In this document: piece by piece, positions 51,591 to 64,000 of the stretch | Numbering within the stretch: position 1 is the stretch's first letter | How the letters are laid out: the number at the start of each line of letters is the position of its first letter | Assembly: GCF_040436345.1 (NCBI RefSeq) | Contig: NC_133216.1 | Location: 16,919,610-16,983,609 of the forward strand | Length of the DNA: 64,000 nt | From: Pagrus major | Lineage: Eukaryota; Chordata; Actinopteri; Spariformes; Sparidae | Direction: 5' to 3' | Made by a program: the position numbers and the translations under genes | The notes under the pieces: generated by a model | Told to the model about the DNA's origin: nothing | What the model saw: only the letters and a program-made list of their open reading frames with translations | Database searches by the model: none

Positions 51591-53340
51591 ATTTGACAAC
51601 CTGCATGAGATGCCACAATGCTCGTTTTAAGAGCCCATCTTTTTCTTGTCTTGTATGTTAAAACGTCATTGAATAATATTGCTCACCATCAACACCTAAC
51701 AATATCATTAATATCTATTATTCCCAACAGTATGAACACCTAAAAACCGATCACTACAACGAATGCAGTTGGATAAAACAGTTTATAGAGCTAAATGAAA
51801 GCAAAGTTCAATTTTAACTCAACGCCCATTTACTAGTTTTACATTCATCTGCAGATGAACCCAGTTGTCATGAAAATGAATTTGTTTTCATGAAAGCTAA
51901 GTAGCTCTTATCATTTCAAAGTACTTTTTTTCTTGTCTGTGTTGGCTTAAAAGTGAAACATGACAGTACATTCTTGACTTTGGATATTGTACTTGGACGA
52001 AGCAATCCCTACTCAAGGGCCACTTATTAGTTATTTATTTCACTATAACACAACATGATGAAAACTTCAGACAGAATGATATACAACTAAAAGCTCAGAG
52101 GACAGCTAGCAAGTGGAAATTGAGGTTTTTTGTGAAGCAATTGTCAGTTTGTCTGTGCTCCCTTTATTTTGGGTCCCAGTGACTCCAAATAGGAAAGATA
52201 AATTAGTTAGTTTGGCATCAAGCCCTCAGACTTTGAAACATCCTGCTTGGAAGTGAGGAAAGTAGATAGGATAATAAATGTCTGATAATCTTTAAATTAA
52301 AGTACATTTTATGTACAAAATGACATGTTGTAATCATGCATTTCTTGACTGTGTGGCTTCTGCCTTTAACAAAGCATTCAGTATATATTTTTTGATTCTC
52401 TTTCTTTATTTTAATTGTAAAAGTCTTTGCTTGTACTGATTTGGTGCTTCCCTGAAGTTCAAAAATCCCTACTCAGACTTTGCCTTCTAATACAATGAGT
52501 TTATCCTAATCAAGGATTTCAGAAGAACAGCTGTAAAAACAGCTGATACGAATCCTCCACTAATGCACCAGAAAACCATGGATGCCATTTATCAGGGAGT
52601 TTAGAAATGTAAAAAAAACAAAAAGAAAGAAATGTTCTTTGCTTAACTCTCTTGAAACCACAGGGCTGAATTCCCCACTCCAGCCTCTCGTATACAGTAT
52701 GTCCTGGGTGGATCTTCGGCAAATTGAATCTCTCCAAACCAAATTATCTAACCGGCTGTCTTCGCAGTTTCCCTCTCCCTACTCTTATTATCTTTGGCTT
52801 CATTACGGACATGCTTGCTGTTAAACGCTCTCCAAGAAATGCTGTCGGACTTGTGAGAAAATACTTCGGACATATTGTTTATAGCCTTCACTCCTTATCT
52901 GGTCGGGGCACTGCAGAGAGTGAATGCAGCACGATTAAACACAGTGGCATTAAAACATTTATAATATCTGATGTGAGCTGATTAATATCTTGGAATATGT
53001 CTGTGTTTCTATTTAAATACTATAATAAAGATAAGAAAATGACTGTTTCCAAGAATTACCAGAGTCTGTATATCTAAAGTGTTCTCGAGTGATGCATTGA
53101 TTGTTGACAAACCGCTGTGAGTCACACTTGATGAATATTGAGTGACTCACCATTTTGAAATGATAAAATCTGGCAAAACACTTCCTCTGAAATCTTCATG
53201 TGCCTTTCCATATTCTTAATGTCCTCTCTAACTGGTTGTGCTACAGTATCAGTAGGTCAGGTAGCACTCAGATCCTTTGCTTAACTAAAGAAAACAACAA
53301 TACGTCATTACAAGTAAAAATCTGACATTGAAAATGTTAT

Positions 53341-53700
53341 TTAAAGGGTACACCAATTTTACACATTAAAGTGTGTTCACAAGTCTTGGAGAGTAGTTGG
53401 ATTGTGGGTAATGTAGGCACCAGGTTTTGAAAAGCAGTCCACTGGTCTGCATTGCACTCATTATGGAGAGTTTAAAAGCAAATGATCAAAATCGATTCAG
53501 CAGAACAAGAGATATCACCTTTTTTTTAATTCCACGCATTCTTCTTCCTTTTCAAAACCTGGCACCTACAATACCCACAATGCAACATAGTCTCAGAGTG
53601 ACACGCAGCTTCCTCTTGAGTCCTCTGGAAAATTCTTTATATTACTTTATATTACTTATATTACACTTAAATGTGTAAAATTGGTGGAGTTACCCTTTAA
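53341..53700. mobile_element. MITE with TTAAAGGGTACACCAATTTT ends
   Basis: The left end is TTAAAGGGTACACCAATTTT then ACACATTAAA; the right end is TTAAATGTGTAAAATTGGTG then GAGTTACCCTTTAA, an inverted pair of about 30 bp. TTAA stands at both extreme ends. Inside, TTTGAAAAGCAGTCCA and TTTTCAAAACCTGGCAC form a second inverted stretch. 360 bp, non-coding. Confidence 0.88.
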
Positions 53701-53966
53701 CTGAAAGAATATTGGTATTGTTGGCAAAATGTGCATCAAGTCTAAAAAGTAAAAGCACTCACAGCGGAAAATTGTTCCCAGTGAGAGTTTATGATAAAAA
53801 ATATGTATCATATTATCGGATTAGCTCATTTTAACAATCTAACATACTATTAGTAACTTTATTCTGTAAAAATGTATCATATTTTATAAGAGAATCACGT
53901 GTGTGTAAATCTTAAACTACAAAATTAAGCGGTAACTCTAGCTGTCAAGTAAATGCAATTCAGTGA

Positions 53967-54251
53967 AAAAGTCAAATTGTAGATACCAGCCACCTTAATA
54001 CGATTTTTTCATCAACATCCATTAACTATTCCCTGAGGAATAAACGAAAATGTTAAAGAAGGTGAGGAACAATTCCTGGATCTGTCCCTTTTTCCAGATT
54101 CATCCCAAAGTTAATGGGGTCTACTCTGGGACAAGACCAGTCCTCCAACCGAGTTTCGTGAAAATCTGTTCAGTACTTTTTGTGCGATCCTGCTGACAAA
54201 CCAACCAACCAACAAATGGACACGGGTGAAGACATAACCTCCTCGGCGTAG
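53967..54251 (+). mobile_element. Retroposon 3' end with ACAAACCAACCAACCAAC tail motif
   Basis: The text GAGTTTCGTGAAAATCTGTT, TGCGATCCTGCTGACAAACC and GACATAACCTCCTCGGCG is a frequent teleost repeat end. I class it as an RTE-type LINE end or a SINE sharing that end; the two cannot be told apart here. The other copy starts at the right edge in reverse. Confidence 0.6.
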
Positions 54252-57019
54252 GGAACACCTGACCGTTGATGGAGTGATATCTTTTCATTCTCTTCTGTGT
54301 CTCACCCCTTTTACATCCCTACCAGTTATGAACTACAATATATTACAGCTGCCATCCTACTGCCCTGTGGGCAAGCTACCATATAAGTTCCCATACATAC
54401 ATTAAACATGTTTTGTCTTGCCATGCAACTTACTGAAAGACTGATGGTATTGTTTACACAACCTAAACGGAGCCATTATTTATGAAGGCAGAGTAGGAGA
54501 CATGAATGAAAACTTAGGCTAGGCATACAAGGGCAAGCCTAATATGAATTACTGTGACAGAGTGTGATATTGTACAAAAAAGAAGTTGTTGAAAGCTACC
54601 AATCTGTGCCAAATTACCTTTTACGATGTGAGAAGTCTCCGGCCCTGTAACGCTCACAGTGCTGCTTTTAAAAGAGAACCACACTTAAATGATTTATCAC
54701 CAGTATATTCATCATAACCATTATGAAAGGCTACATCTGAGGTTTAACCTTTGTGTTTGACAGTTGAGTCTTGTGCGATGTGTTTTTATCTTTAATGCTC
54801 CCTCGATCAGCCTTTGAGAATGGACAGAATGAGGTTGGGAAATGAAGGAATCCTGTGTACTTACTGTGGTATTTCATGACGTCGGACTCTGTCCTCTCTG
54901 TCTCAGCTGCCACAGCGTTGCACTCCTTCTCTATACTGTGATGCTTAGACAGAAGGTCAGGGGTGTGAATGAAAAATTAAGTGGCCAGCGCTCCAGGCCA
55001 ACAATAAGAAAATGTAGGGAGGGCGGGAACAGGTTTCTGGAGCCAGGTCTTCTTTCACCTAGGAGATGTTTGTCTGGAAGCAATTTAGCCTTTACATCAC
55101 GTCTTAAAACATGCAGAAAGGTGTCTGAAGATTACAGCAGTGTTTTCCTCATACATCACAGGCACCGAGCTCGCTTCACTGATTTTTATTTTTTAATAAA
55201 AATCCTGGAAGAGAGCATGGGCTGCCTTCCCACGACTCAACATTGGGCATGTGTGAGAGAGCATGCTTTTGAGATTTGATGGATGATGTAGGCCGAAATA
55301 TTTTCTCTCCTTCGTCCTGATCAAACATTCACTGGTATTTCAGTCCACATGTTCTCTCATGATTTTCTTGGTAGAGGGAGACAGTTTGCAATAATTAAAT
55401 CAATCATTATATCATCTGGCCCACTGCAACTGGAACAACTGAACTAGTATCTGCTCAGGCATATTTTAATGTTTCTCATCAAAACAAAGGCATGCAAAGG
55501 CTTTGTTTGTCTTTCTAAAACGATTATCGGTGGACTATATCACAAAAGAGCACAGTGATATGTAAAATAGTCCTCACAGCTGAACATCCTGGAGTCTTTC
55601 CTCTCACAAATATGTGGCATTGATCTGCTGTCATATCTGTAGAATCATTCAATCATTTTCCATATTATCTTTTTTCTCCACTTCAGGGTCACAGGGGGGC
55701 TGAAGCCAACTACTTTATTACTGCAATGACCTAATATCCCCATGTGGATGAGTTCAGGTCTATCTGTCTGAACAAATAACTATCTGGAAAAAGGCTGGTT
55801 ATGCATATGGATGGCTCATCATTTGATATTAATGCGGTTTCAGTTATTTAATTCCTCTTCTTACCACTTCCAGCATTAAATGTGACGGATACAGTCATAT
55901 TTATTGTGATTTTTTTTATTTTCCTTTCTTCCCAGGGATTATACTTGGCCAAAGCTATCTTAGATATATACATAGATAAATAACATTTAATAGGGACTGT
56001 CATAATATCTGCGCCTGATATAAAAAATAATTCAACACTTTAATCGTTTCCAGAGTTAAGCATCATTTTCTTTTTGAAAGATATATACAAGCCAAACTTT
56101 GGTAACTTCGTCCACATTCTCCGCTGTGTTGAAGACGTGCCCAGACTCCCCGAAGACTCTTTTAATCGGCTGGAATGAAAAATATTGTTTCTACTGGACA
56201 ATAAGAAGGATTCTTTACTCATCCCCCAAGCTGAGACTCTGTTAATTAAAACAAACAAAGAGGGGAAGACCGGAAATGACACATGTCCTTGTTTGTTTTG
56301 TACAATGCAGGAAAAATATGAATTTGTTATAAAATACGAAAATATAAATAAATAGGAATGTAAGTGGCATATCAGTAGATGCACAGATAATTTAAAAAAA
56401 TAAAATAATAAATATAAGGGAATGAGCTGAGACGGAGCGAGAGACAGATAACTTCTGGTTGCCATTTTTGGCTCAGTGTCCGAACATGAGCTAACGGGTT
56501 GAAACCGGTTCAGACATTTTTCATAGTGCAGCAGACATTTCATTGTTATAAACAGGACATAAGAGTCTGGAGAGTTGGACATGTCTTCAACACAGTGCTG
56601 GGTTTGTCTCTGAAATAAACACTTTGTTCTGTGACTCCAGTGATGATAGCTACGTTAATTTACTGACAGCTAACTGTAGAGAATGGTTAGCTAGCTAGCT
56701 GTTTGACAACGTTAACGTTAAAATGAACTCAACGCTAACAGTTAGTTAAACAGAAAAAAGCCCGGCAAGTTAGTTATACTAACTCTGTAAACTAACATTA
56801 GCTAAGATAATGAAACTGAATATTTCCCAGTTTTACTGTAATTTAGATGCTAATCAATTCAATTTTGAAGAATGAAGATTCATTATTTTCATGGCCGTGG
56901 TTTCAAGCTAACATTAATGACTACACTCACCTGTAGTTCACTGGCATTAAACTGGAAAAAATGTACTGTTAAATTTTTATTACCAGCATTAGTGTTACTT
57001 TCACCTTGTGAGTCTGTAG

Positions 57020-57308
57020 CCGTGTCTCAATTTGGGGTCTGCATCCTTCGAAGAAAGGTGGAACTGAGTTGTTCCCGTGGACGAGCAATCTTGACAGTTT
57101 TGGGGTCCCTTGTCTTTTTAAATTAACTGTATTGTTAGCTATTCAAGTGACCAATACCCGTATACAACCCATACTTACATTTAAAAATGTAGCTGCTATT
57201 TCGCTCCTTGTGTCCACCATAATTGTCTTTTTGGAAAAACAAATCCAACCGTCACCGTTGCGCAAAATGCAGCCTTTGAAGGATAAGGGCCCCAGAATTG
57301 AGACAGTG
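57020..57308. mobile_element. Inverted-repeat DNA element with GTGTCTCAATT ends
   Basis: The left end has CCGTGTCTCAATTTGGGGTC then TGCATCCTTCGAAG. The right end on the minus strand has CACTGTCTCAATTCTGGGGC then CCTTATCCTTCAAAGG. About 290 bp, non-coding, hAT-like in style; target duplication not clear. Confidence 0.7.
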
Positions 57309-60300
57309 TGTGTGTGTTTTAAAAAAGATTATAGGTGTTGCATCATGTAATTGAACACGAGCAGCAGACAATAACAGTTTACAGTGTAGTCGTAAGATCA
57401 TTTTAGGTTATACTTGGCAGGCTTTGGTGCTCACTGCTAAAAGATGAGGTTAGATCAAGGTAGTGGTCAAACATTTGACTTTCACAACACAATAATGATC
57501 CGTTTCATCTCACCAGAAACCACAGAACTACAACTGAGACCTGCAGAACCGGAGGAAGATAGAAGATAGAGCTCAACGCATGGATGAATGTGGCAGTTAC
57601 ATTTGAGGTAAGAGATCCTACACACATACATAGATGCTACATCCTGCACCACATTAATGTGATGTTGCATTGGATTACTGTGAGAGGTGAGGAACCTCTC
57701 AAAGCTCATGGAAGAGTACTATGTGAAGAAGAAATAAAGTTACGAAAGGTAAGTTTCAGTCTTGTTCTCGGATGTTATTAAAAACATATGACTGTCTAGA
57801 CAGCTATTTTTAAAAAAAGGATTCTTGTTTAATTTTTTAAAGGAGGGATATGACATAAATAGTAAATTAAAGTAACTTTATTATTAGTATTTTTAGTTGA
57901 TAATTAATTGGTATTGCTCTTTTTGCACACAGTCTGTATGAACACTAGTAATTTGTAATAAAACAATTCACTTAAAAATTTGAGTTAATCTTAGAAATTA
58001 TTCATTTTTGCAATAAAACCCAGGTGCGTGGCATTATGAATACTGGAAAATATTTGAAGATCATTATGTTGTTGGTTATTAAACCAGTGTTATTTGTTTT
58101 TGCAAAAGCAAGAAGCAGCCTCATGCCAGGAACGAGCTTGGGTCAGGGAATGAGTTGGAGATTGAGGTAAACATGGATGAGAGCACTGATATGTCATTTT
58201 GGCCCCAAGGATCTAAATGATTCACCCGCAAGTCTGCCACAGATTACTTAGTTCATAATGTTTCTGTGGTGCATTGTGAATCAAACCAGCTTCAGAAAGA
58301 TGTCTTCCAGGTTTGATGTCTCTAACACCCCTTTCACACAGAAATTAGCGTGTATACACAGGTTTCTTAAACATGGCTAAACTCGCTAAAAGTAGGCGAT
58401 TTTCATATTATCAGGAGGCCTTTCTGTTGCTTTTTCCCCCCAACTTTTTCTAAGTTGCTAAGGAGTGATACATCGTACTTCTTTCTCAATGCTGTTGAGA
58501 GCTGCACATGCACAGTATCAATCAGGCAGCTGATTTCGCTCAGACGGCACAGAGGCCACTGACAACGGCTACTTTTTTAATATCTTTAACTTCAGTCTCT
58601 CATTCAAACTCGGCGCCGTCTGAGCTTCCCGGAGGAGGCAATATAGCAAATATGTCTGCTACAGGTGCTTGAAAGAGGCTGTCCAATAACCTTTTGCTTA
58701 CAGCCTATGTAAAATTATATTATGTGATTATTGTTTTTAACAGACGTACCGGACCTGCTTATTTTTACACAGTTTTTTCATGATTCACATCTGACTTTTT
58801 TTTAATCCAAGAAAAAAAAAAAAAAGCTAAGGACTGAAAATGAGGTTAATGTTCGAGTCACATTCCAGCTGCAGAATAGTTGAGTGGATTCCATTTGTAA
58901 TAGCATTGCATCAACATCTCTTGAGAGGTCCTCATTTTTGTACCATATGTGGCCATGAATGACAATAACAGGTAGCTCATAGAGTGTCTAGCATTTAAAG
59001 AAGAAACCCAACCTGCATCTGCGACTGAACCCCAGGACAAAACCTTGTAAAACTAGGTGTGTGTGGCAGAATATGCAGCTGTGCATCACCTTAACGTGTG
59101 AAACGTGTTTTATACTAGCGCTTGTTGGGATCTGATAGACGTATACCCTAGAGCTATAGCTTTAAAAAACTATAGACATCTGGTTTATGAGTGTGTCAGT
59201 TGAACCACATGTAATGCATATTGTTTATGTGTTGTTGTTTTTAACAATAATAAGTCCAGAATGTTTCAGATAGTTTATAGTAGAGGGCCAGGAAACATGT
59301 TGAAATGCCTGATGGCAAGTTCTTAGGTCCTTATTTTAAGTACCATCGACATTTATCAACATTTTATAAGACACCATGTTACCTTTTACTCTGCCAAATG
59401 TTTGCAGTATTAGGTCACATGCAGTAGGCTGTTCAAAAGCATCGAGCCAGACTGCACATCTGAATTTTATTATCATGAAACGCTGTTTCCATGAATGAAA
59501 TTGAGATGTATAGGCATGGAGTCATATGTTAAGTTGAGTTTTTAGGAGACGCAAGATATATGCGCAACCTGGCTGCTTAAGAGGCAGAGCAAAATTTGAT
59601 TCACACAACACAAAAAATAGGAATTTAACAAATGTGTTTTGTCATTTCAACTTTAGGTCACACTGACACAATGTTGTTTTCAAAAGATGTCAGAGATCAA
59701 TCTGATTTAAGCAAGTGTATCTGTGAAAAGATGCAAGAGTGCAAAACATGTCACTAATGCATTGGATATAAAGATGTTTTCAGAGGGTCCATTTATTGTA
59801 GAAGATAACAACAGATGGTTTTACTTGAGGGGGAAATCCGGTCGGGTTTATTTTCCTGTGGCTTTTGCTTGTTCGATAATATTCTCATGGCGGTTGGTGT
59901 TTATTATGCAGATACACGCATCTCCAAACCGGCAGGGTGTTCCAGTAAGATTATGAGAAGTTCCTCCAAAAAGGGATGATGCTGTCAATATCGTGGAAAG
60001 ATATTCTGACAGAACGTGGCAAACATTGCCTCCATATGAGAGTGATTTTCCTGCTTATGTTAAACATCAACAACGCCAGAAAGTAAAAAATGTCCGAAAA
60101 AGTAAATGAAGCATGGTTTCTTTTTCTTTTGGTGGAGTCTAGATTGAAAGATTTATGTCAAATTACGGCCTCTGATTTTAAGCAGGTACACAAACTTCAT
60201 AACACGACATCACTTTCTTAATGAATTGCACTGATTTATTTGGACTTAAGCTCATGAGAAACAGAAAACAGTGTCGGATGACTGGATGTTTGGAACTGCT

Positions 60301-63300
60301 CTAGTCTGTGTTTACATTTTACCTCATTGTTACCACAGAATAATCGATAAAATGTGATGTGCATGACGTCCAGGAACCTATGTATGTCCTGAACAGACTG
60401 TATGGCCAAAGATCACAGTAGGCTTGTAGCGATACTACAACACTATCTTTGTTCTTACATTTGTTCCAGATGATTTTATTAATATAACATTATATCTTGA
60501 ATTAAGCTATCGTTCAAGAGTTACGTTTATGGCCGTACTTTTCTTTATTTTTTTGCAATTTCGAACCATTATTTCATGTTAGTGCATCATGTGAAAGCTC
60601 AAACATCGATGACGATATGCAGCATGTGTGAAATTACTCCACCTTTCGGCCTGCACCATAAATCAACACAGCTAATACTTGGAAAATGTCAGCGAACTGG
60701 GATTTAAGCTTTTTTATGGCCGAAGTTAGAGAAATGATCTCTCCAGATCTTAGTCCTGGAAGCTGCATTTAATTTGTAATATTTGTTTCCAAAATTGAAA
60801 TTTGTTGGAAACAAGGTTAGACCGAAAGGTTAGCAGCACTGTTTTGTCTTCATGGATTGTCCATATTCCCATGGCTTAATGCAATGAGGCCAAAACCAAG
60901 CTATGTTTTCATTTATAGTAATCTACTGAAGTCACGGTTACACTCATCTAACTGACACCTTGATTCCTGGATCCAAAATATTTTGACTAAGTACTTACAT
61001 TCTTCATTGAAAGAAGTCCATGAATCACATACTGTGAGAGCTTTCTTCTATGTAAGATAAAAGCTATTTGAGCCTTAATCTAATGGATTAGATGTAAGTG
61101 AGCAACTCACAGCAGCCAGGGAATGTATGCTGAACCACTTGAGCGCTCATCAAACCCATCAGTAGTACAAATTTGAGCTAACCTTTTTAAAGTTTTATGC
61201 TTGTTTATAATTCCACTACACATCTCAGAGGCAAAATATTGTACTTTTTAGTCCAGAGCTTTAGTCGCTATTTCTTTTCTGATTGCAATTTTTCATACCC
61301 TTCCTGTCCAGTGAAAACTTAGGTCTCCAAATGTACTGATTTTTAATGTGAATGTTGTAATAAACTGAAGGATTAAGTGTTCCTTCATACTTCCTAAAAT
61401 AATACATTTAAAACCCTCTTGGATTAGCTGAAAGATGCGTCATCGCAAAGCTGGTGCTGCTTCTGAGCTCGTGAAAAGTTGACGTTGCAGAGATAGGTGG
61501 TTCTCACAGAACAGCAACACTGCAAATATATGATGACTTATTGAACATGACACATGATACAGAGTCAACTATCCAACAGTATAGTATAGTTAAAATTACC
61601 ATACACTTATCTTTGCTTTAGAGCAGTAAAATGCAACAAACATCAATGAAGCTAATAATACTACAAGTTCTCAACTGAACGAATAAATGGCAGTTTTGAC
61701 ATTATGATGTCTTTGTTTGGCCACAGAGATATCTACTGAAGTTAGCATGCTAGTCAGCTAGCTCTGGTCCAAAAGCTCCTGTGATGGCAGTGTAAACACT
61801 AAAATTCCCCTGGGCTCCAAGTTCCATTGTCCAAACCGCTAGTTACTCTGGTGGTACGTTGCACCCTGTTTGTTTTGAGTATGCATTTTACAGGTGTCCG
61901 GTTTTTAAGTATTGCACATTTGAACTGAGAACTTTTACTTTTACTGGGGAATTTTTTAGTAGTTTTACTTAAAGTATCCGGATACTTCTTCGACCCACTT
62001 GCTAATAGGGTATGTGTTGTGTGGCAGTGTACTCATGTTGGGCTGTAATACTATCTATCTGTAATCCTATCTAAGTCTTTCCATAACTGCAATCATGAGC
62101 ACAATGCTGCAGTCCAGTTTGTCAACACACAACATTCTTTAGCAGTACTGTTGCTGGATGTTATTTGACCGTGTATCGGGCATTAGACGCTGCCAACCCG
62201 GCTTTGATGTCTCCAATGCAGTTTCAACATCTGAAAGGCCAAACACAGATGTAATCATTTGGTGTACTTTGTGCCAACATGACCATGAAATTAAGCATTG
62301 ATTCAGTCTTTTGAATTTTGATGCTACCCAGATGTGAATCACTGCAGTGTCAACGATGCCATAGTATTCACCAGAAAACCCAGTTTGACATGAGCTTGTT
62401 TGTCTGTTGTGCTATAAACATGATTAATGTTTTCTTGGGCGTGTGTGTGATGGCTGCTATTAAGGTTAGCTTGAGTGTTGGTATTGGTATAAACATTTAT
62501 TTTCATCACATCTTGTTTTGTCTAGCAAACACACTGAGTTGAACTCAGCTCATGAATTTATTGTAAACATTTAGATTTTTCTTTTGTTTTATTTATGGTT
62601 TTACATGTAGTTAATCAACATTAGCCCCATGTCATGGTTGAGATGTCAGGCCAAAGATGAGTACTGTTTCATATTTTCTAGATAGCATGCAGTTAGTTTG
62701 TTTCTGCCAACTCATGAAGCATCGATCTACGGGCACTTCACCTGACACCTTGTTTTCATTTTGTCTTCAGATTTTGGTTTGTCTGTCGAATACTTTGAGT
62801 AAGTAATCATCTCCACTTTGTAAACACGATTTAGACTCGTTCTGATAGGTTAACCTCCTTGATTCCTCTTGACTCTATAACCCGAGTTCATTTACCTTTG
62901 TTATGCATCTGGGAGTTTTAAATCAATGGTGAGCTGCTGATGATCTGTGTAATTGAAACATACACTTGCCATTTACAAAAGAGGTCCTTTAAGTCTTCCC
63001 ACAACATGAGCACAGCTGAACCAACAACTGGAGGCCTCAGCAGACTGTCGGGAGGATCATCAATTTATTTAGCAGAAAAGCACACGCACTTTACATCTCA
63101 TGTATCAAAGCAGACTAGTAGCTGAAGCACTACATGACCCCCGTATACTTTATGTGGAATCATATTTTTCTTAGGGCTGTTATACAGGGAAAAATAAAAA
63201 AACAATGAGATATTAACTTTTAATAAAAATGTGACACAACTATAGTGATTCATAGCAACAAAGTGAAACAAGCACATATTTTGTACAGTCCCATTGTGAA

Positions 63301-63963
63301 TTTGTGACAGTGACATATAACACGGAAAGTTTATTTGAATGTGATCTCATATTTCTGGCTCTCTAGTTCATCAGCTGCTGTAATGTTGTCCCAGGAAAAT
63401 ACATTAGGTTGTCTGTTTGTCAAAAGTGAACATTAGTTATTGTTAGCGTCTGAAATATTACAGAGTGGATTTCATTAATATACATTCGCTGAATTATCCA
63501 ACACTTCTGTTGGAATAATCTTTTCTATTCATTATATGAAGCTGCTTGCTACAGTATATACTGTACGTGTGGTCGCCCAACCTTAGGCACTCCACACATA
63601 CTCAGGTGAGTTAATACAGCTTTTCACCTTAACTCAACATATCACTTTGACCATAACACTGTGGTGACTGTGTGGGGGTAGAATAATAGTACAAAAGAGT
63701 TATTTTTTTAATATAAAGTGCAAATAGTGGAATCTGTAGTATTAAGCTACTTAGTAAATGGTGAAGTTCAATCTATTTAAAATGAGGGATCGCCTTAAAT
63801 GATTTATTTTATAATAGATTTATTAAACTCAACTGGACATAAATATAAAAGTTTCCCTTCACTGTTTTAAATTCGGTTTGGATACGATAAGATTGGACAA
63901 CTGTCTTTTCATGTGAAAGTAGAAGGTGGCCTTCAGTTTGAATAAATAACTGAATTTATTGTC

Positions 63964-64000
63964 CTCTGCTGAGGAGGTTCTGTTTTCACCTGTGTCCATT
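63964..64000 (-). mobile_element. Second copy of the 53967 retroposon end, cut by the window edge
   Basis: On the minus strand it reads AATGGACACAGGTGAAAACA then GAACCTCCTCAGCAGAGG, matching AAATGGACACGGGTGAAGAC then ATAACCTCCTCGGCGTAGG of the first copy with few changes. Opposite orientation. The rest lies outside the window. Confidence 0.65.

Larger units (their letters stand above)
47173..64000. other. Gene-poor right end: repeats, no convincing exon
   Basis: Almost 17 kb in which no reading frame looks like a known protein. It has an (AAAAG)n run at 48307-48334, a Rex1-like LINE at 50413-51590, a MITE at 53341-53700, retroposon ends at 53967-54251 and 63964-64000, an inverted-repeat element at 57020-57308, and an A-rich run near 58811. 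The stretch 56420-56800 (GAGCGAGAGACAG, repeated GCTAGC and GTTAAC) has the look of a fish transcription start region, but no clear coding exon follows. Splice-donor-like GGTAAG occurs near 57605 and 57748. The region could contain a non-coding transcript or the long intron of a gene outside the window. Confidence 0.5.

Noticed and set aside
54842-55279. 145-codon open frame on the plus strand
   Set aside because: No family resemblance, unusual Cys/Arg/His mix, no promoter or conservation evidence; likely chance.
56040-56582. 180-codon open frame on the minus strand, the longest in the right end
   Set aside because: Composition is Phe/Ser/Leu/Tyr-rich as expected from AT-rich DNA, there is no recognisable domain, and no splice or poly(A) signal fits.
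59723-60109. Short open frames with basic ends at about 59.7-60.1 kb
   Set aside because: Short, in disagreement with each other and not recognised as any protein; not supported as a gene.

Overview
The window is vertebrate nuclear DNA from a ray-finned fish, most likely a percomorph teleost. Genes have many short exons with GT-AG introns, the background is AT-rich, and the introns and intergenic DNA are full of fish-type short DNA transposons (MITEs), a tRNA-derived SINE and LINE ends. I found no operon, CRISPR array or phage, and no rRNA or functional tRNA gene. Six genes could be read exon by exon with an unbroken reading frame across every junction.

Layout. 1-10630 (minus): the 5' part of a BICD-family-like dynein cargo adaptor, running off the left edge. 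16607-19604 (plus): a FAM98 protein, closest to FAM98C. 20376-22882 (plus): chchd2. 25187-29828 (plus): phkg1. 31236-32954 (minus): a possible small unrecognised gene. 35861-38971 (plus): psph. 40332-47107 (minus): nipsnap2, convergent with psph. From 47.2 kb to the right edge (almost 17 kb) I find no convincing exon, only repeats and low-complexity DNA.

chchd2, phkg1, psph and nipsnap2 are the neighbours found together on human chromosome 7p11.2, so this is an old conserved gene neighbourhood. SUMF2 and CCT6A, which lie between PHKG1 and PSPH in human, are not seen here; that interval holds the possible small minus-strand gene. The genes are functionally mixed: mitochondrial regulation (chchd2, nipsnap2), glycogen breakdown (phkg1), serine synthesis (psph), RNA ligase complex (fam98) and dynein transport (the BICD-like gene). 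They are neighbours by ancestry rather than parts of one pathway.

I did not find a clear new biological system. The most useful leads are the putative 127-codon minus-strand gene between phkg1 and psph, two strong CTCF-type motifs just outside the fam98-to-nipsnap2 block, several unrelated MITE families that all sit on TTAA target sites, nested MITEs, and a 50-bp direct duplication bracketing a hAT-like element in a nipsnap2 intron.
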